A stretch of 64,000 bases of DNA from Allofournierella massiliensis (GTDB lineage: Bacteria > Bacillota > Clostridia > Oscillospirales > Ruminococcaceae). A model generated the notes under the pieces. It ran no database searches. It was given only the letters and a program-made list of their open reading frames with translations, and was not told the origin of the DNA. The position numbers were made by a program, and so were the translations under genes. Positions 53,233-61,544 of the stretch are shown here, one piece after another. Where the stretch lies: positions 62,001 to 126,000 of the forward strand of contig NZ_SLUM01000006.1 of NCBI RefSeq assembly GCF_004345265.1, given 5' to 3'. Within the stretch, counting starts at the first letter, position 1; each line of letters opens with the position of its first letter.

Positions 53233-53978
53233 AACGAAAAGAGCAAATCAAAACGGGTCTTTTCTGTGTCGGTGTATTGCTGCTGGTGCTGGCCTGTATG
53301 GCGCTGCCCTCTGTCTTCTGTGCCATGCAGCAGGGAAGGCTGCTGCAAACCAGTCATTCCCGCCCGGCGGAGGAGAATGCTCTTTCCCGGCAGGGGCAGG
53401 AGAATGCGCTGGCGAAGCTGCTGTATGACCGGCAGTTCCTGGCGGGCACAACGCCGGAGTGGGATTCCACCGGCTGGCAGATGTTGGAGCAAACCGAAGA
53501 AGAGCAGGCGAATTCGATTGGCGCGGCACTGGAACATCTGCGGCAGGAAGGCCTGCTGAACGAAACACAAACCTCGGCAGCGTACGGGCTGCTTGAAACC
53601 GAACAGCCCGATGCCCGCAAAACCGCACTGCGGGATGCGGCAGGCTTCGTGCGCTATGAGTGGAGCACACAGACCGAAAGCCTTTTGATGGAGCTTGGCC
53701 CCGGTGAAGAAGTGGTGCGTCTGCGGTGGAACGGCGGCAGCGGACAGCTGCGAGCGGCTGAGCTGTTGGAGACATACAAACGCTTTTTGAACGTGACAGA
53801 ATTTACCGACTGGCAGGACCTTTCCAGTGAGGATGGCCATCTTGCTGCTGCCTATTCCCCTGCGGCGCAGCTGTATGTGTACGCGTCGGACAGGGGCGGC
53901 ACAGAGCTTGGCGCAGAGCATAAAACGCCGGAGCAGGTGGCCGCGGCAATGAGTGGAGAAAAGGAGAGAACGGCATGA
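53229..53978 (+). CDS. Membrane-anchored protein of unknown function in the two-component operon
   Basis: A 249-residue protein with one N-terminal membrane helix (about 11-31) and the rest predicted outside. The outer part is mixed helix/strand with no known motif. It starts inside the kinase stop (four-base overlap) and its end overlaps the following lipoprotein gene by four bases. This tight coupling suggests that it acts with the kinase or the lipoproteins, perhaps as an envelope sensor or accessory component. Confidence 0.75.
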   Translation: MKRKEQIKTGLFCVGVLLLVLACMALPSVFCAMQQGRLLQTSHSRPAEENALSRQGQENALAKLLYDRQFLAGTTPEWDSTGWQMLEQTEEEQANSIGAALEHLRQEGLLNETQTSAAYGLLETEQPDARKTALRDAAGFVRYEWSTQTESLLMELGPGEEVVRLRWNGGSGQLRAAELLETYKRFLNVTEFTDWQDLSSEDGHLAAAYSPAAQLYVYASDRGGTELGAEHKTPEQVAAAMSGEKERTA

Positions 53979-55231
53979 ACAGAAAAATAAGAGCGGCTGC
54001 GCTGGCGCTGAGCCTTCTGCTGCTGGCAGGCTGCAGCACGCAGCCTGCTCAAAGCGAAGTGTCCACGGAAGCGACCGTGCAGCCCACCGTAACGGGCGCT
54101 TTATACCAGACTGGCGGAAGCAGAGGTGTGGACTGGAGTATCAAGGGCGAGACTGCCTTCACCGTAACCCGCAATGAGCAGGGAGCTTTTCTGCAGGCCA
54201 TCGATCTGACCGATGGCAGTTGTGCGCCGCTCTGCTCGCAGAAAGGATGCACCCACAGCGGCGCGGATTGCCCGGCCTGGGTGAAGGAACAGGGCACGCT
54301 GCCCTATGTGAACTGCCTGGAAAACGGTGATCTGGTTTTATATTATCTGACCAGTGAGGAGACGGGCGGCAAAGCTGCCGTGGAATTGAGGGCAGCGGAT
54401 GGCACCCTGATCCAGGCGCCTGCAGCCTTGCCGGAGGAAGGGCAGGGCTGGTCTCCTTCCGGATTTTACAGCGACGGCAAAGATTTATATGTGGTGCGGG
54501 AGGATCGGTGGTATCAGTCCGGTTGGCTGCCTTTGTATCGGCTGTACCGCATTCATACGCAGGCGGGCGATGCTTTCGGAACCATGGAGGAAACAGCAAG
54601 CTGGCAGCTGGAAAACACCTCGATCCTCACCGGGCAGACTGCCGGCAGCGGATTACTGGTTTGCCAGCTGGCCGACGACGGGCAGTTTCTCAGCGAACTG
54701 CTGTGGAATGGGGAAATACGTACTATCCGCCAGGCGCAGCCCCAGCAGGTATTCTGGACAGCCCAGTATTCCGGCAGCCTGGAACCGGAGCCTGCCATCT
54801 GTTTGTACGATAGTATGAGCGGCCAGCTGGAACGGCTGGATCCTGCCACCAGCGAGAGTGTGCAGACTGCTGCGCTGGAACCGGGCCTTTCGCTGGTGGG
54901 AACACCATTCTGGCTGGAAGATACATTATATGTGGGGATGTTACGGGAAGGCGGAGCAGAACAGGCGTTTGCTATCCATAAGGATGGAGCCGTGGAGCCG
55001 ATCACACGCCAGACCAGTCGAAACGGTGCAATCTGCCCGGCGGTTCCGTCGGCTGTGATTGACGGCAGGCTGCTGGTACAACTGAGTGAAACCATGGTGG
55101 AAACCGGTTACCGGGATAAGGATGGAAAACTGGTTTCCGGTCAGACCAGCGAATTCCGCTACGGCCTGTTCACGCCGGAGCAGTATATGGCAAACGATGC
55201 GGAATGTCTGCCCATTCAAGGGGCGTTTTAA
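53975..55231 (+). CDS. Lipoprotein of unknown function with Cys/His motif (copy 1)
   Basis: A 418-residue exported lipoprotein: basic start, hydrophobic core and lipobox 'LLLAGC' with Cys20. After a short polar linker, a beta-rich domain contains the motif C-x4-C-x-H-S-x3-C-x-A-W at Cys87, Cys92, His94 and Cys99. The remaining residues have repeated 'Y-x-S/D-G-x-x-L/YY' strands that suggest a beta-propeller-like fold. It is paralogous to the next gene. The motif could bind metal or form disulfides. Function is unknown. Confidence 0.82.
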   Translation: MNRKIRAAALALSLLLLAGCSTQPAQSEVSTEATVQPTVTGALYQTGGSRGVDWSIKGETAFTVTRNEQGAFLQAIDLTDGSCAPLCSQKGCTHSGADCPAWVKEQGTLPYVNCLENGDLVLYYLTSEETGGKAAVELRAADGTLIQAPAALPEEGQGWSPSGFYSDGKDLYVVREDRWYQSGWLPLYRLYRIHTQAGDAFGTMEETASWQLENTSILTGQTAGSGLLVCQLADDGQFLSELLWNGEIRTIRQAQPQQVFWTAQYSGSLEPEPAICLYDSMSGQLERLDPATSESVQTAALEPGLSLVGTPFWLEDTLYVGMLREGGAEQAFAIHKDGAVEPITRQTSRNGAICPAVPSAVIDGRLLVQLSETMVETGYRDKDGKLVSGQTSEFRYGLFTPEQYMANDAECLPIQGAF

Positions 55232-55244
55232 GGAGTGAGCAACA

Positions 55245-56486
55245 ATGAAAAAGCATATCCGAGCGGCGGCATTGGTGGTTAGCCTGTTGCTGCTGGCAGG
55301 CTGCGGTACCGCCCGGAGCCAAAGCGAGCCGATCCCGGTAGCGGAGCAGACGAATACGGAACAGACACTGGGAGGGCTGCATCTTGCGCAATCCACTCAG
55401 GGAGACGCAGGGATCTGGATCGTGTCCGGCGATCAGGCATTTCTGACGGGAGAACGGCAGGTCGATGGGGGATACCTTCTGCAATCGGTGGATTTAACGA
55501 CCGGACAGCGGACGGTTCTGTGCAAAAAAGCGGGCTGTGCCCATTCCGACCGGGGCTGCGATGCATGGCTGCGCAGTGATGCATTCCTTCAGATGACGGA
55601 GACGGAATCGGGGGCGCTGGCGCTGTTCTGGCAGCTCGATGGCGAAGCGGCGGTGGAGCTGCGGGATCAGAGCGGAAAGGTGCTCCGTTCGCAGACAAAG
55701 ATTCCCGCATTGCCGGTGAGCGGTCCCGTGTATCAGGATGGCAGCAGTTTGTATTATATGAGCAGCGCCGAGCAATACCAGAATTTGTGGCAGGTCAATG
55801 TGGAGGATTCTGAACAGTTCGGCCAGTGCGAAGAAGTTTGCCGCTGGCAGCTGGGGGAAAATCCTTATCCGCTGCTTTGCACAGAGGATGGCATCGTGGT
55901 GGAACAGACCAGCGGCACCGGAGAAGAGGAAAATCAGGGGACGATCTGCCTGTATCTGCTGCGCTGGGATAACACGGTGCAGAAGATTTTTGAACAGGAT
56001 CTGGCTCAGGGTATGATCTGGAAAGCGGAGGGAGATACGGCGCTGTTTGCTTATCAGCGGGCAAGCGGAATGCTGGAGCAAATCAACCCGGCCGATGGAA
56101 CGCTGACGAAATTTGCGCAGGTGCAGCCGGGCATTCGATATGCAAACCCGGTCAATATGACCCAGAACCGGTTGATTTATGGCTGGAATGACGGCGAAGC
56201 CCACGGACAGAGCTGGGTGGAGCAGAATGGCCAGCCGGTGGAGATCAAGGCGCTTTCCCGCAGTCACAATGGAAGCGTAACGGATGCCATTGTGCTGCAG
56301 GTGTTGGGAAACGGACGCCTTCTGGCAGATCTGGGAGAGCTCGAATATCCCATCGCAGAGACCGGTACGGATGGCAAGGCCTTTTCTATAAACACCAGCG
56401 AGCGGCTGTATGGTATTTTTACGCTGGATGAATATTGTCAGAGTGGAAAGGAATATCTGTCGGTTCAGACGGAAGCGGAATTCTGA
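55245..56486 (+). CDS. Lipoprotein of unknown function with Cys/His motif (copy 2)
   Basis: A 413-residue paralogue of the preceding lipoprotein. The signal peptide is almost identical ('IRAAALVVSLLLLAGC', lipobox Cys20), and the motif C-x4-C-x-H-S-x3-C-x-A-W is at Cys93, Cys98, His100 and Cys105. Similarity continues through the beta-rich body and the C-terminal 'RLYGIFTLDEY' region (matching 'RYGLFTPEQY' in copy 1). It follows 13 bases after copy 1 and ends the operon. Tandem duplication followed by divergence is the simplest origin. Confidence 0.82.
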   Translation: MKKHIRAAALVVSLLLLAGCGTARSQSEPIPVAEQTNTEQTLGGLHLAQSTQGDAGIWIVSGDQAFLTGERQVDGGYLLQSVDLTTGQRTVLCKKAGCAHSDRGCDAWLRSDAFLQMTETESGALALFWQLDGEAAVELRDQSGKVLRSQTKIPALPVSGPVYQDGSSLYYMSSAEQYQNLWQVNVEDSEQFGQCEEVCRWQLGENPYPLLCTEDGIVVEQTSGTGEEENQGTICLYLLRWDNTVQKIFEQDLAQGMIWKAEGDTALFAYQRASGMLEQINPADGTLTKFAQVQPGIRYANPVNMTQNRLIYGWNDGEAHGQSWVEQNGQPVEIKALSRSHNGSVTDAIVLQVLGNGRLLADLGELEYPIAETGTDGKAFSINTSERLYGIFTLDEYCQSGKEYLSVQTEAEF

Positions 56487-56491
56487 CGCTC

Positions 56492-56542
56492 AAAAACAGC
56501 CCGCCGGGCAGCGCATGCAGAATGCGTCACCCGGCGGGCTGT
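56492..56542 (-). terminator. Terminator of the minus-strand 56565 gene
   Basis: ACAGCCCGCCGGG (56496-56508) pairs with CCCGGCGGGCTGT (56530-56542). On the minus strand it is followed by TTTTT. On the plus strand only a weak T-run follows, so it is at best partly bidirectional. Confidence 0.8.
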
Positions 56543-56564
56543 TGATTCAGAAAAAAGAGAAGGA

Positions 56565-56948
56565 TTACCGGCCCAGCAGCTTGCCCAGCTTTACCTTCAA
56601 AGCGGTGTAGCCGTTTTTGGCGTCGGAAGAAAAGTCGGAGGCAATCTCCCACTTCCAGCGCTGATTGTCGAAATAGAGCACATCGCCCTCACGGCCGGTC
56701 AGGGCCTTGGGCAGGGCGGCGGGGTCCACCAGCGGGTCGAAGGGCTGCTGGTAGGTGAGCACCCCGTCCGGAGAGATGCTGGCCCACACGCCAAACACAA
56801 AGCAGGCGCCTTCGCCGTAGCAGAAACGTTCAAAGCGAACTTTCCCATCGTAATAAAAGGAAAGGCAGTCGCGAAATTTGTTCAGATATTCCTTTTCGTA
56901 GCGGCGGCCGCAGTTTGCACCCGCCAGCTCTTTGGCAGAAATGTTCAT
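56565..56948 (-). CDS. Conserved-looking hypothetical protein
   Basis: A 127-residue soluble protein with no signal peptide. It has mixed alpha/beta character with many aromatic residues (several Tyr/Phe/Trp in 'YFDNQRWKWEIASDF') and a basic C-terminus 'KLGKLLGR'. No family is recognised. A good ribosome site (AGGGAA) and a dedicated terminator support it as real. The upstream stretch to the tRNA genes holds no other gene. Confidence 0.65.
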   Translation of the reverse strand: MNISAKELAGANCGRRYEKEYLNKFRDCLSFYYDGKVRFERFCYGEGACFVFGVWASISPDGVLTYQQPFDPLVDPAALPKALTGREGDVLYFDNQRWKWEIASDFSSDAKNGYTALKVKLGKLLGR

Positions 56949-57108
56949 GGCAGTTTCCCTTCCCGCGGCCGGGCCGCAAACAGGCGGCCAGGCATGCGGC
57001 GTTTGTTTTTCTCATTATAACAGGTTTGCGGATTTGCCGCCAGAAAAAGCGTGAAAAAAGGGCGAAAAACCAGTTCGAAAAAAACTTTAAAAAATGTGAA
57101 AAAAGCTG

Positions 57109-57137
57109 TTGACATTTCTCGATTCATGCCGTATAAT
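57109..57137 (+). promoter_or_regulatory. Promoter of the tRNA-Asp/tRNA-Thr pair
   Basis: Perfect TTGACA (57109-57114), 17-base spacer, perfect TATAAT (57132-57137), 33 bases before the tRNA-Asp. Confidence 0.95.
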
Positions 57138-57169
57138 AAACAACGTCGCTGATGCGGCAACGCAAAGAT

Positions 57170-57246
57170 GGCCCGGTAGTTCAGTTGGTTAGAACGCTAG
57201 CCTGTCACGCTAGAGGTCGTGGGTTCGAGCCCCATCCGGGTCGCCA
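57170..57246 (+). tRNA. tRNA-Asp (anticodon GTC)
   Basis: A 77-nt cloverleaf. Acceptor GGCCCGG pairs with CCGGGTC, the D-loop is GTTCAGTTGGTTAGAAC, the anticodon loop reads CTGTCAC (GTC) and the T-loop is GGGTTCGAGCC. CCA is encoded. Confidence 0.97.
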
Positions 57247-57250
57247 TCTT

Positions 57251-57326
57251 GCTGCTATAGCTCAGTCGGTAGAGCGTATCCTTGGTAAGGATGAGGTCAG
57301 CAGTTCAAATCTGCTTAGCAGCTCCA
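57251..57326 (+). tRNA. tRNA-Thr (anticodon GGT)
   Basis: A 76-nt cloverleaf four bases after tRNA-Asp. Acceptor GCTGCTA pairs with TAGCAGC, anticodon stem ATCC/GGAT with loop TTGGTAA (GGT), encoded CCA. Shared promoter with tRNA-Asp. Confidence 0.97.
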
Positions 57327-57332
57327 TGGTAG

Positions 57333-57369
57333 AGCCCTTTCGGAACTTGCCGAAAGGGCTCGTTTTTTT
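57333..57369 (+). terminator. Terminator after tRNA-Thr
   Basis: AGCCCTTTCGG (57333-57343) pairs with CCGAAAGGGCT (57350-57360), followed by CG and seven T. Confidence 0.92.
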
Positions 57370-57438
57370 GCCTCCAAACAGAAAACTTTTTGACCGAAAA
57401 ATGGGTCAAAAAAATTATCAAAAAATCAAAAATACTTG

Positions 57439-57467
57439 TTGACAGGCTGCCCTTTTTTTGGTATAGT
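57439..57467 (+). promoter_or_regulatory. Promoter of tRNA-Trp
   Basis: Perfect TTGACA (57439-57444), 17-base spacer, TATAGT (57462-57467). Confidence 0.93.
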
Positions 57468-57501
57468 AATAAGGCACCCGGCGAACGGGGCAACAGAATA
57501 A

Positions 57502-57577
57502 AGGGGTATAGCTCAGCTGGTAGAGCAGCGGTCTCCAAAACCGCGTGCCGAGGGTTCGAATCCTTCTGCCCCTGCCA
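57502..57577 (+). tRNA. tRNA-Trp (anticodon CCA)
   Basis: A 76-nt cloverleaf. Acceptor AGGGGTA pairs with TGCCCCT (one G-U), anticodon stem CGGT/ACCG with loop CTCCAAA (CCA), T-loop GGTTCGAATCC, encoded CCA. Transcribed alone. Confidence 0.97.
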
Positions 57578-57579
57578 GA

Positions 57580-57614
57580 AGCCCGTGAATGCGAAAGCGT
57601 TCACGGGCTTTTTT
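57580..57614 (+). terminator. Terminator of tRNA-Trp
   Basis: AGCCCGTGAATGC pairs with GCGTTCACGGGCT around a GAAA tetraloop, followed by T-rich sequence. Confidence 0.92.
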
Positions 57615-57733
57615 GTTGCGTTTAACAGGGATAATCTTGGGGATACACCCGGGTGAGAGATGCAAAAAGCAATCCACGCATATATAAAATTGGGAAAAAG
57701 ATGCTCTAAGGACAAAGTTCGTTGTTTATACAA

Positions 57734-57761
57734 TTGATTTTACTGTGGGATATGATACACT
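57734..57761 (+). promoter_or_regulatory. Possible promoter of the CmpB-type gene
   Basis: TTGATT (57734-57739), 16-base spacer, TACACT (57756-57761), about 90 bases upstream of the gene. Confidence 0.5.
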
Positions 57762-57852
57762 TAAGCTACACAGGTAAGCCTGGAGGAAAGGAAGCGATCC
57801 CGGCGAACGTTGTTGAAAGCGGCGGGAGATTCCCACCCAAAGGAGAAAATGT

Positions 57853-59181
57853 ATGTATGAATTAAGCATGTTGTTTCTGTATTTTATCATCTACGCCTTT
57901 TTGGGCTGGTGTGCTGAGGTTGCCGTTACCGCGGTAAAGCAGCGTCGTTTCGTGAACCGAGGCGTGATGAATGGCCCGATTGTACCGCTGTATGGTCTGA
58001 TGGCAACTCTGGCGGGCGTTTTTCTGGAACCGGAAGAAAACAATCTTCTGGTCTTTGTGTTGGGTGCTGTGGTGCTGTGTACTGCCGTCGAGGTTGTGGC
58101 CGGCGTCATTCTGGAACGGCAGTTCGGCCGCCGCTGGTGGGATTACTCTGATCGCCCCATGAACCTGAAAGGCTATATCTGCCTGGAAAGCTCGCTGATC
58201 AAGGGTGTTCTGGTAGCTCTGGCGGTGCGTTTCCTGACGCCGGTGCTGCACTGGGGCCTGAGCTTCCTGCCGGCCATTGCGCTGCAGATTCTGGCGCTGG
58301 TTCTGGCGATCATTCTGGCAGTGGACGCGCTGGTTATGGTATATGGCGTACATGCGGTGCGCCGTCGCTGGAAGATGAGCGAGCCCATTGCCGAATATCT
58401 TCAGCAGGCCAGCGAAACCATTGGCGATGGGCTGACCACCCGCACGCTGGGCTGGTATCAGGGATATCAGAAGCGGCATCTGGCCAAGGCCTTCCCCAAT
58501 CTGACCCGACTGTCCGCTGAGGACGAACGCCCTGACGCCAACGTGTTTGCGGCAGGCATTGGCTTCTATAAGCTGTTCTGGCTGTTTTTGATTGGTGCCT
58601 TTGTGGGTGATCTGATCGAGACGGTGTTTGTGTGGGGCACTTCCGGTGTTCTGATGAGCCGCAGCAGCCTTCTGTATGGTCCGTTCAGCGTGGTCTGGGG
58701 TCTGGGGGCGGCGATCCTCACTGTGGTACTGCGCGGCCTGATGGACAAGAGCGACCGTTACATTTTTGTGGGTGGTGCGCTCATGGGCGGCGTGTACGAG
58801 TACATGTGCAGCGTGGTTACCGAAAAGCTGTTCGGCAAGGTGTTCTGGGATTACAGCAAAATCCCTTTTAACCTGAATGGTCGTATCAACCTGTTGTATT
58901 GTGTATTCTGGGGCATTGCCGCAGTGGTCTGGGTGAAGGAGGTTTATCCCCGCATCTCGGCCCTGATCGAGAAAATCCCCATGAAGGTGGGCAAGATACT
59001 CACCTGGGTGCTGGTGGTTTTGCTGGCAGTGGATGTGGCGCTCTCCTGCATGGCGCTGGGGCGCATGGACCAGCGGGAAAAAGGTATCCCCGCCACCAAT
59101 GCGGTGCAGCAGTTCCTGGATGAGCAGTATCCGGACGAGTACCTCACCCAGCGGTATCAGAATATGAAGCTTGCGGGCTAA
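57853..59181 (+). CDS. CmpB-type multi-spanning membrane protein (putative ABC transporter permease)
   Basis: A 442-residue protein with about ten helices in two similar halves. The first starts 'FLYFIIYAFLGWCAEVAVTAVKQRRFVNRGVMNGPIVPLYGLMA'. The second repeats the pattern around 'FLIGAFVGDLIETVFVWGTSGVLMSRSSLLYGPFSVVWGLGA'. Both halves contain the paired 'W-D-Y-S' motif ('RWWDYSDRPMNLKGYICL' and 'VFWDYSKIPFNLNGRINLL'). These match the PF06541 'ABC_trans_CmpB' family, widespread in Firmicutes and functionally unproven. No ATPase gene is adjacent. Confidence 0.88.
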   Translation: MYELSMLFLYFIIYAFLGWCAEVAVTAVKQRRFVNRGVMNGPIVPLYGLMATLAGVFLEPEENNLLVFVLGAVVLCTAVEVVAGVILERQFGRRWWDYSDRPMNLKGYICLESSLIKGVLVALAVRFLTPVLHWGLSFLPAIALQILALVLAIILAVDALVMVYGVHAVRRRWKMSEPIAEYLQQASETIGDGLTTRTLGWYQGYQKRHLAKAFPNLTRLSAEDERPDANVFAAGIGFYKLFWLFLIGAFVGDLIETVFVWGTSGVLMSRSSLLYGPFSVVWGLGAAILTVVLRGLMDKSDRYIFVGGALMGGVYEYMCSVVTEKLFGKVFWDYSKIPFNLNGRINLLYCVFWGIAAVVWVKEVYPRISALIEKIPMKVGKILTWVLVVLLAVDVALSCMALGRMDQREKGIPATNAVQQFLDEQYPDEYLTQRYQNMKLAG

Positions 59182-59196
59182 AGTGCCCGAAACAAA

Positions 59197-59231
59197 AACA
59201 GCGCTCTGGTGAAAAACCAGAGCGCTGTTTT
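59197..59231. terminator. Bidirectional terminator between converging genes
   Basis: AACAGCGCTCTGG (59197-59209) pairs with CCAGAGCGCTGTT (59217-59229). T-runs flank it on both strands, serving the CmpB-type gene and the minus-strand radical SAM operon. Confidence 0.9.
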
Positions 59232-59236
59232 ACTGT

Positions 59237-60490
59237 TCACAGTTCGAGTTGCTCGGGAAACGCTTCCCTGCGCAAAATGCCCCACATTTTGTCGATGTAG
59301 GCCAGCGTATAAAAATTTTCGTAATGATGGTAGTAAAATGCCCCGCGGGGTGTCATATGCCAGATACTGTTTTCCTTTTTTATGAACCCAAGCAGCCGGG
59401 CCAATTGCAGTTCAGCACCGTACACCTTGCTTAGAGGAACACCGAAAAAACGCTCAAATGCCCTGGGGTCTACTTGGGTGCTGTATGCCGTCCAGAACAG
59501 ATAATAGACCATCCGCTGACGGGCGGTGAAGCGAAGGGTCAGCGCGGTGGGAAGAAAACCGGCATCCACCTGGCGGCAGTATTCCGGTACCGAAAAGGTG
59601 TTGATTTTGAACTGATCTCGCAAAAGGGTGGTGGCTGAGCAGCCAAACCCCAGGAAATTATCCCGAGTCAAGGAAGAATAGTTGGCCTGCCCGTTTTTGG
59701 CAAAGGTCCAGATGGAGGTACGAACATACCCTCGGTGGGTACAGTAACGGGTGATGGCGTCCAGTAGAGCGCGCTTTTGCCGCCGGGGCATGGCGGGGAT
59801 GGTGCTTTCGGTAAAGGTGAAATCGATGAAGGGATAGATGGCCACATGATTTGCCCCGTTCCGGAAGGCTGTGTCGATGTCTGCTCGCAGATCCCGGAAG
59901 GTCTGGCCGGGAAGGGCAAAAATGAAATCCATCGAAACGGTTTCAAACGGCACCCGCGCCAGCGCTTTCCGCAAAGTCTCTGCATTTGTGTCAGACCGCC
60001 CCAGAATCTTCTGGAATTTTGGCTGGAAGGACTGTACTCCGATGCTGATTTTGGTTACGCCCGCAGCCTTCAGGGTGCGCAGCACGGGTGGGGTTACGTC
60101 GGCGGGATGCAGTTCCACCCCGATGCCCTGGCTGACGGTAAAATGTTCTTGAAGTGCGGCGATGATTTCGCTCAGGCGGTTGGCGGCAAGAGCGGGAGAG
60201 CCGCCACCGAAATACAGGCTGGTCACGGCTTTTTTGCCGGGGTGCTGGCTGCCCACCAGATGAATCTCACGAATCAGAGCATCGATGTACCGGTTACAGA
60301 GGTCCTTGGAGTAAACCACCTTGCAGTAGGGGCAGAAATTGCAGATGCTGCGGCAGAAGGGAATATGCACATAAAGGCCCAGATTCTCGCAATGGGAAAA
60401 CCGGAGTTGCTGGTCGGCCTCGTTGTAAAAACGGAAGGGCTGCACCGAGCGGGTCAGCCACATCCGGGTCAGGGTGGTTGGCAAAGACAT
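59237..60490 (-). CDS. HemN-like radical SAM protein
   Basis: A 417-residue radical SAM protein. The iron-sulfur motif 'YVHIPFCRSICNFCPYCK' contains C-x3-C-x2-C plus an extra C-x2-C right after. 'SLYFGGGSPALAANRL' (SAM motif) and 'VSMDFIFALPGQTFRDL' follow the coproporphyrinogen-oxidase-like layout, with a C-terminal HemN_C-like region. No heme biosynthesis gene is nearby and HemZ is encoded elsewhere in the window, so it probably acts in a different pathway. It is the second gene of an operon with another radical SAM protein. Confidence 0.88.
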   Translation of the reverse strand: MSLPTTLTRMWLTRSVQPFRFYNEADQQLRFSHCENLGLYVHIPFCRSICNFCPYCKVVYSKDLCNRYIDALIREIHLVGSQHPGKKAVTSLYFGGGSPALAANRLSEIIAALQEHFTVSQGIGVELHPADVTPPVLRTLKAAGVTKISIGVQSFQPKFQKILGRSDTNAETLRKALARVPFETVSMDFIFALPGQTFRDLRADIDTAFRNGANHVAIYPFIDFTFTESTIPAMPRRQKRALLDAITRYCTHRGYVRTSIWTFAKNGQANYSSLTRDNFLGFGCSATTLLRDQFKINTFSVPEYCRQVDAGFLPTALTLRFTARQRMVYYLFWTAYSTQVDPRAFERFFGVPLSKVYGAELQLARLLGFIKKENSIWHMTPRGAFYYHHYENFYTLAYIDKMWGILRREAFPEQLEL

Positions 60491-60500
60491 GGCGCACCTC

Positions 60501-61403
60501 CTAGATATATTTCAGATAGGTCCACAGCATGTCCCAGATGATTCTGGGATCGCCGTGGAACAACAGGGTGTATTCCGCCACGAAGAAATAGCCGCACCGG
60601 CTGCACAGACCCGGTTCATGAATGCAGCGCCCACAGGTGGACAGCACCCCGTTTTCCATTACCACACACTGGTGGCAGGGAGTAGGAAACCGGTTGTGGA
60701 TCAGGTATGGGAAGGCGCTTTTCAGGTTGAACACCGGAGCTCCTTCTTTCATCATGCGGGTGATGGTACGGCAGCAACGGGCTTTGTCCTGCTTACTGAG
60801 GGCCAGATCCTGTGTGTCCGGGTACGGGGTGTGAAAATTGAACGAGACTGCCCGCACGTTCTTTAAATCCCGGGCAAGGCGGCAGACATGGGCCACAGCA
60901 CCTTTGTTGATCTGGTTGATGGCCATGTAAAAACAGATGTTGTCTGCCGTAGCGTTGTTTACATTTTTTAAAATTGTGTCGTAGGTGTCACCCCGGATGG
61001 CGTTGTGTCGGGATCGGTCGCCGTCCAGACTGAGCAGGATCAAGTCTGCTTCCGGCAAATCCAGTGAAAAAGTGCCGTTGGTGACGACGTTTACAATCAA
61101 AAAGCCCATTTGCTTTGCTTCCTGTACCAGATCCCGCAGGTTGTGGCCGTCGCTATGCCACAAAAAGGTCTCACCGCCACAGAAAAACAGAATGCGCACG
61201 CCCATAGCATAGAGCTGCTGCATCTCCCGGCGAATCTGCCGGTATGGATAGATAACCCCGGTGATGTTGTTTACCGAGCAATGCTTGCAGTGCAGGTTAC
61301 ATTTGTCCGTGAGGATAATGGTGCCCAGAATGGGGCCTTTTTTCCCCAGCAGGATGGTTTTTGCTCCAAAGGCGGCAAATTGCACAAACGAGGAAACTTT
61401 CAT
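60501..61403 (-). CDS. Radical SAM protein with C-terminal Cys-rich cluster region
   Basis: A 300-residue radical SAM protein. 'ILTDKCNLHCKHCSVNN' gives Cys35, Cys39 and Cys42. 'GVRILFFCGGETFLWHSDG' is the SAM-binding GGE motif. The C-terminus has a Cys-rich region 'CHQCVVMENGVLSTCGRCIHE' followed by 'GLCSRCGYFF', suggesting auxiliary iron-sulfur clusters, as in SPASM or Twitch proteins. The first residues 'VQFAAFGAKTILLGKKGPIL' may contact a partner or membrane. ATG 61403 follows GAGGTG on the minus strand. It lies ten bases upstream of the HemN-like gene. Substrate unknown. Confidence 0.85.
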   Translation of the reverse strand: MKVSSFVQFAAFGAKTILLGKKGPILGTIILTDKCNLHCKHCSVNNITGVIYPYRQIRREMQQLYAMGVRILFFCGGETFLWHSDGHNLRDLVQEAKQMGFLIVNVVTNGTFSLDLPEADLILLSLDGDRSRHNAIRGDTYDTILKNVNNATADNICFYMAINQINKGAVAHVCRLARDLKNVRAVSFNFHTPYPDTQDLALSKQDKARCCRTITRMMKEGAPVFNLKSAFPYLIHNRFPTPCHQCVVMENGVLSTCGRCIHEPGLCSRCGYFFVAEYTLLFHGDPRIIWDMLWTYLKYI

Positions 61404-61491
61404 GGAGGTGCACCTCACTTTTTGAGAGATGGAGTCAGATGTCTTTTTCTCAGTGTAGCACATCTTTTGTGTTGCTGCCATTCTTTCGGGG

Positions 61492-61526
61492 CAAAAAACA
61501 GAGCACGCCCCGGCGGAGCGTGCTCT
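61492..61526 (-). terminator. Terminator of sfsA
   Basis: AGAGCACGC (61500-61508) pairs with GCGTGCTCT (61518-61526). Read on the minus strand, a run of T follows. Confidence 0.88.
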
Positions 61527-61544
61527 ATGGTGTAATGGAGCATG

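Noticed and set aside
57170-57577. tRNA genes as an integration site for a mobile element
   Set aside because: All three tRNAs are complete, each followed by its own terminator or spacer, with no integrase and no repeated tRNA 3' fragment nearby.
57305-57733. Minus-strand open frame overlapping the tRNA region
   Set aside because: Its 'DSNPRHAVLETAALPAELYP' segment is the well-known false translation of the reverse strand of a tRNA gene.
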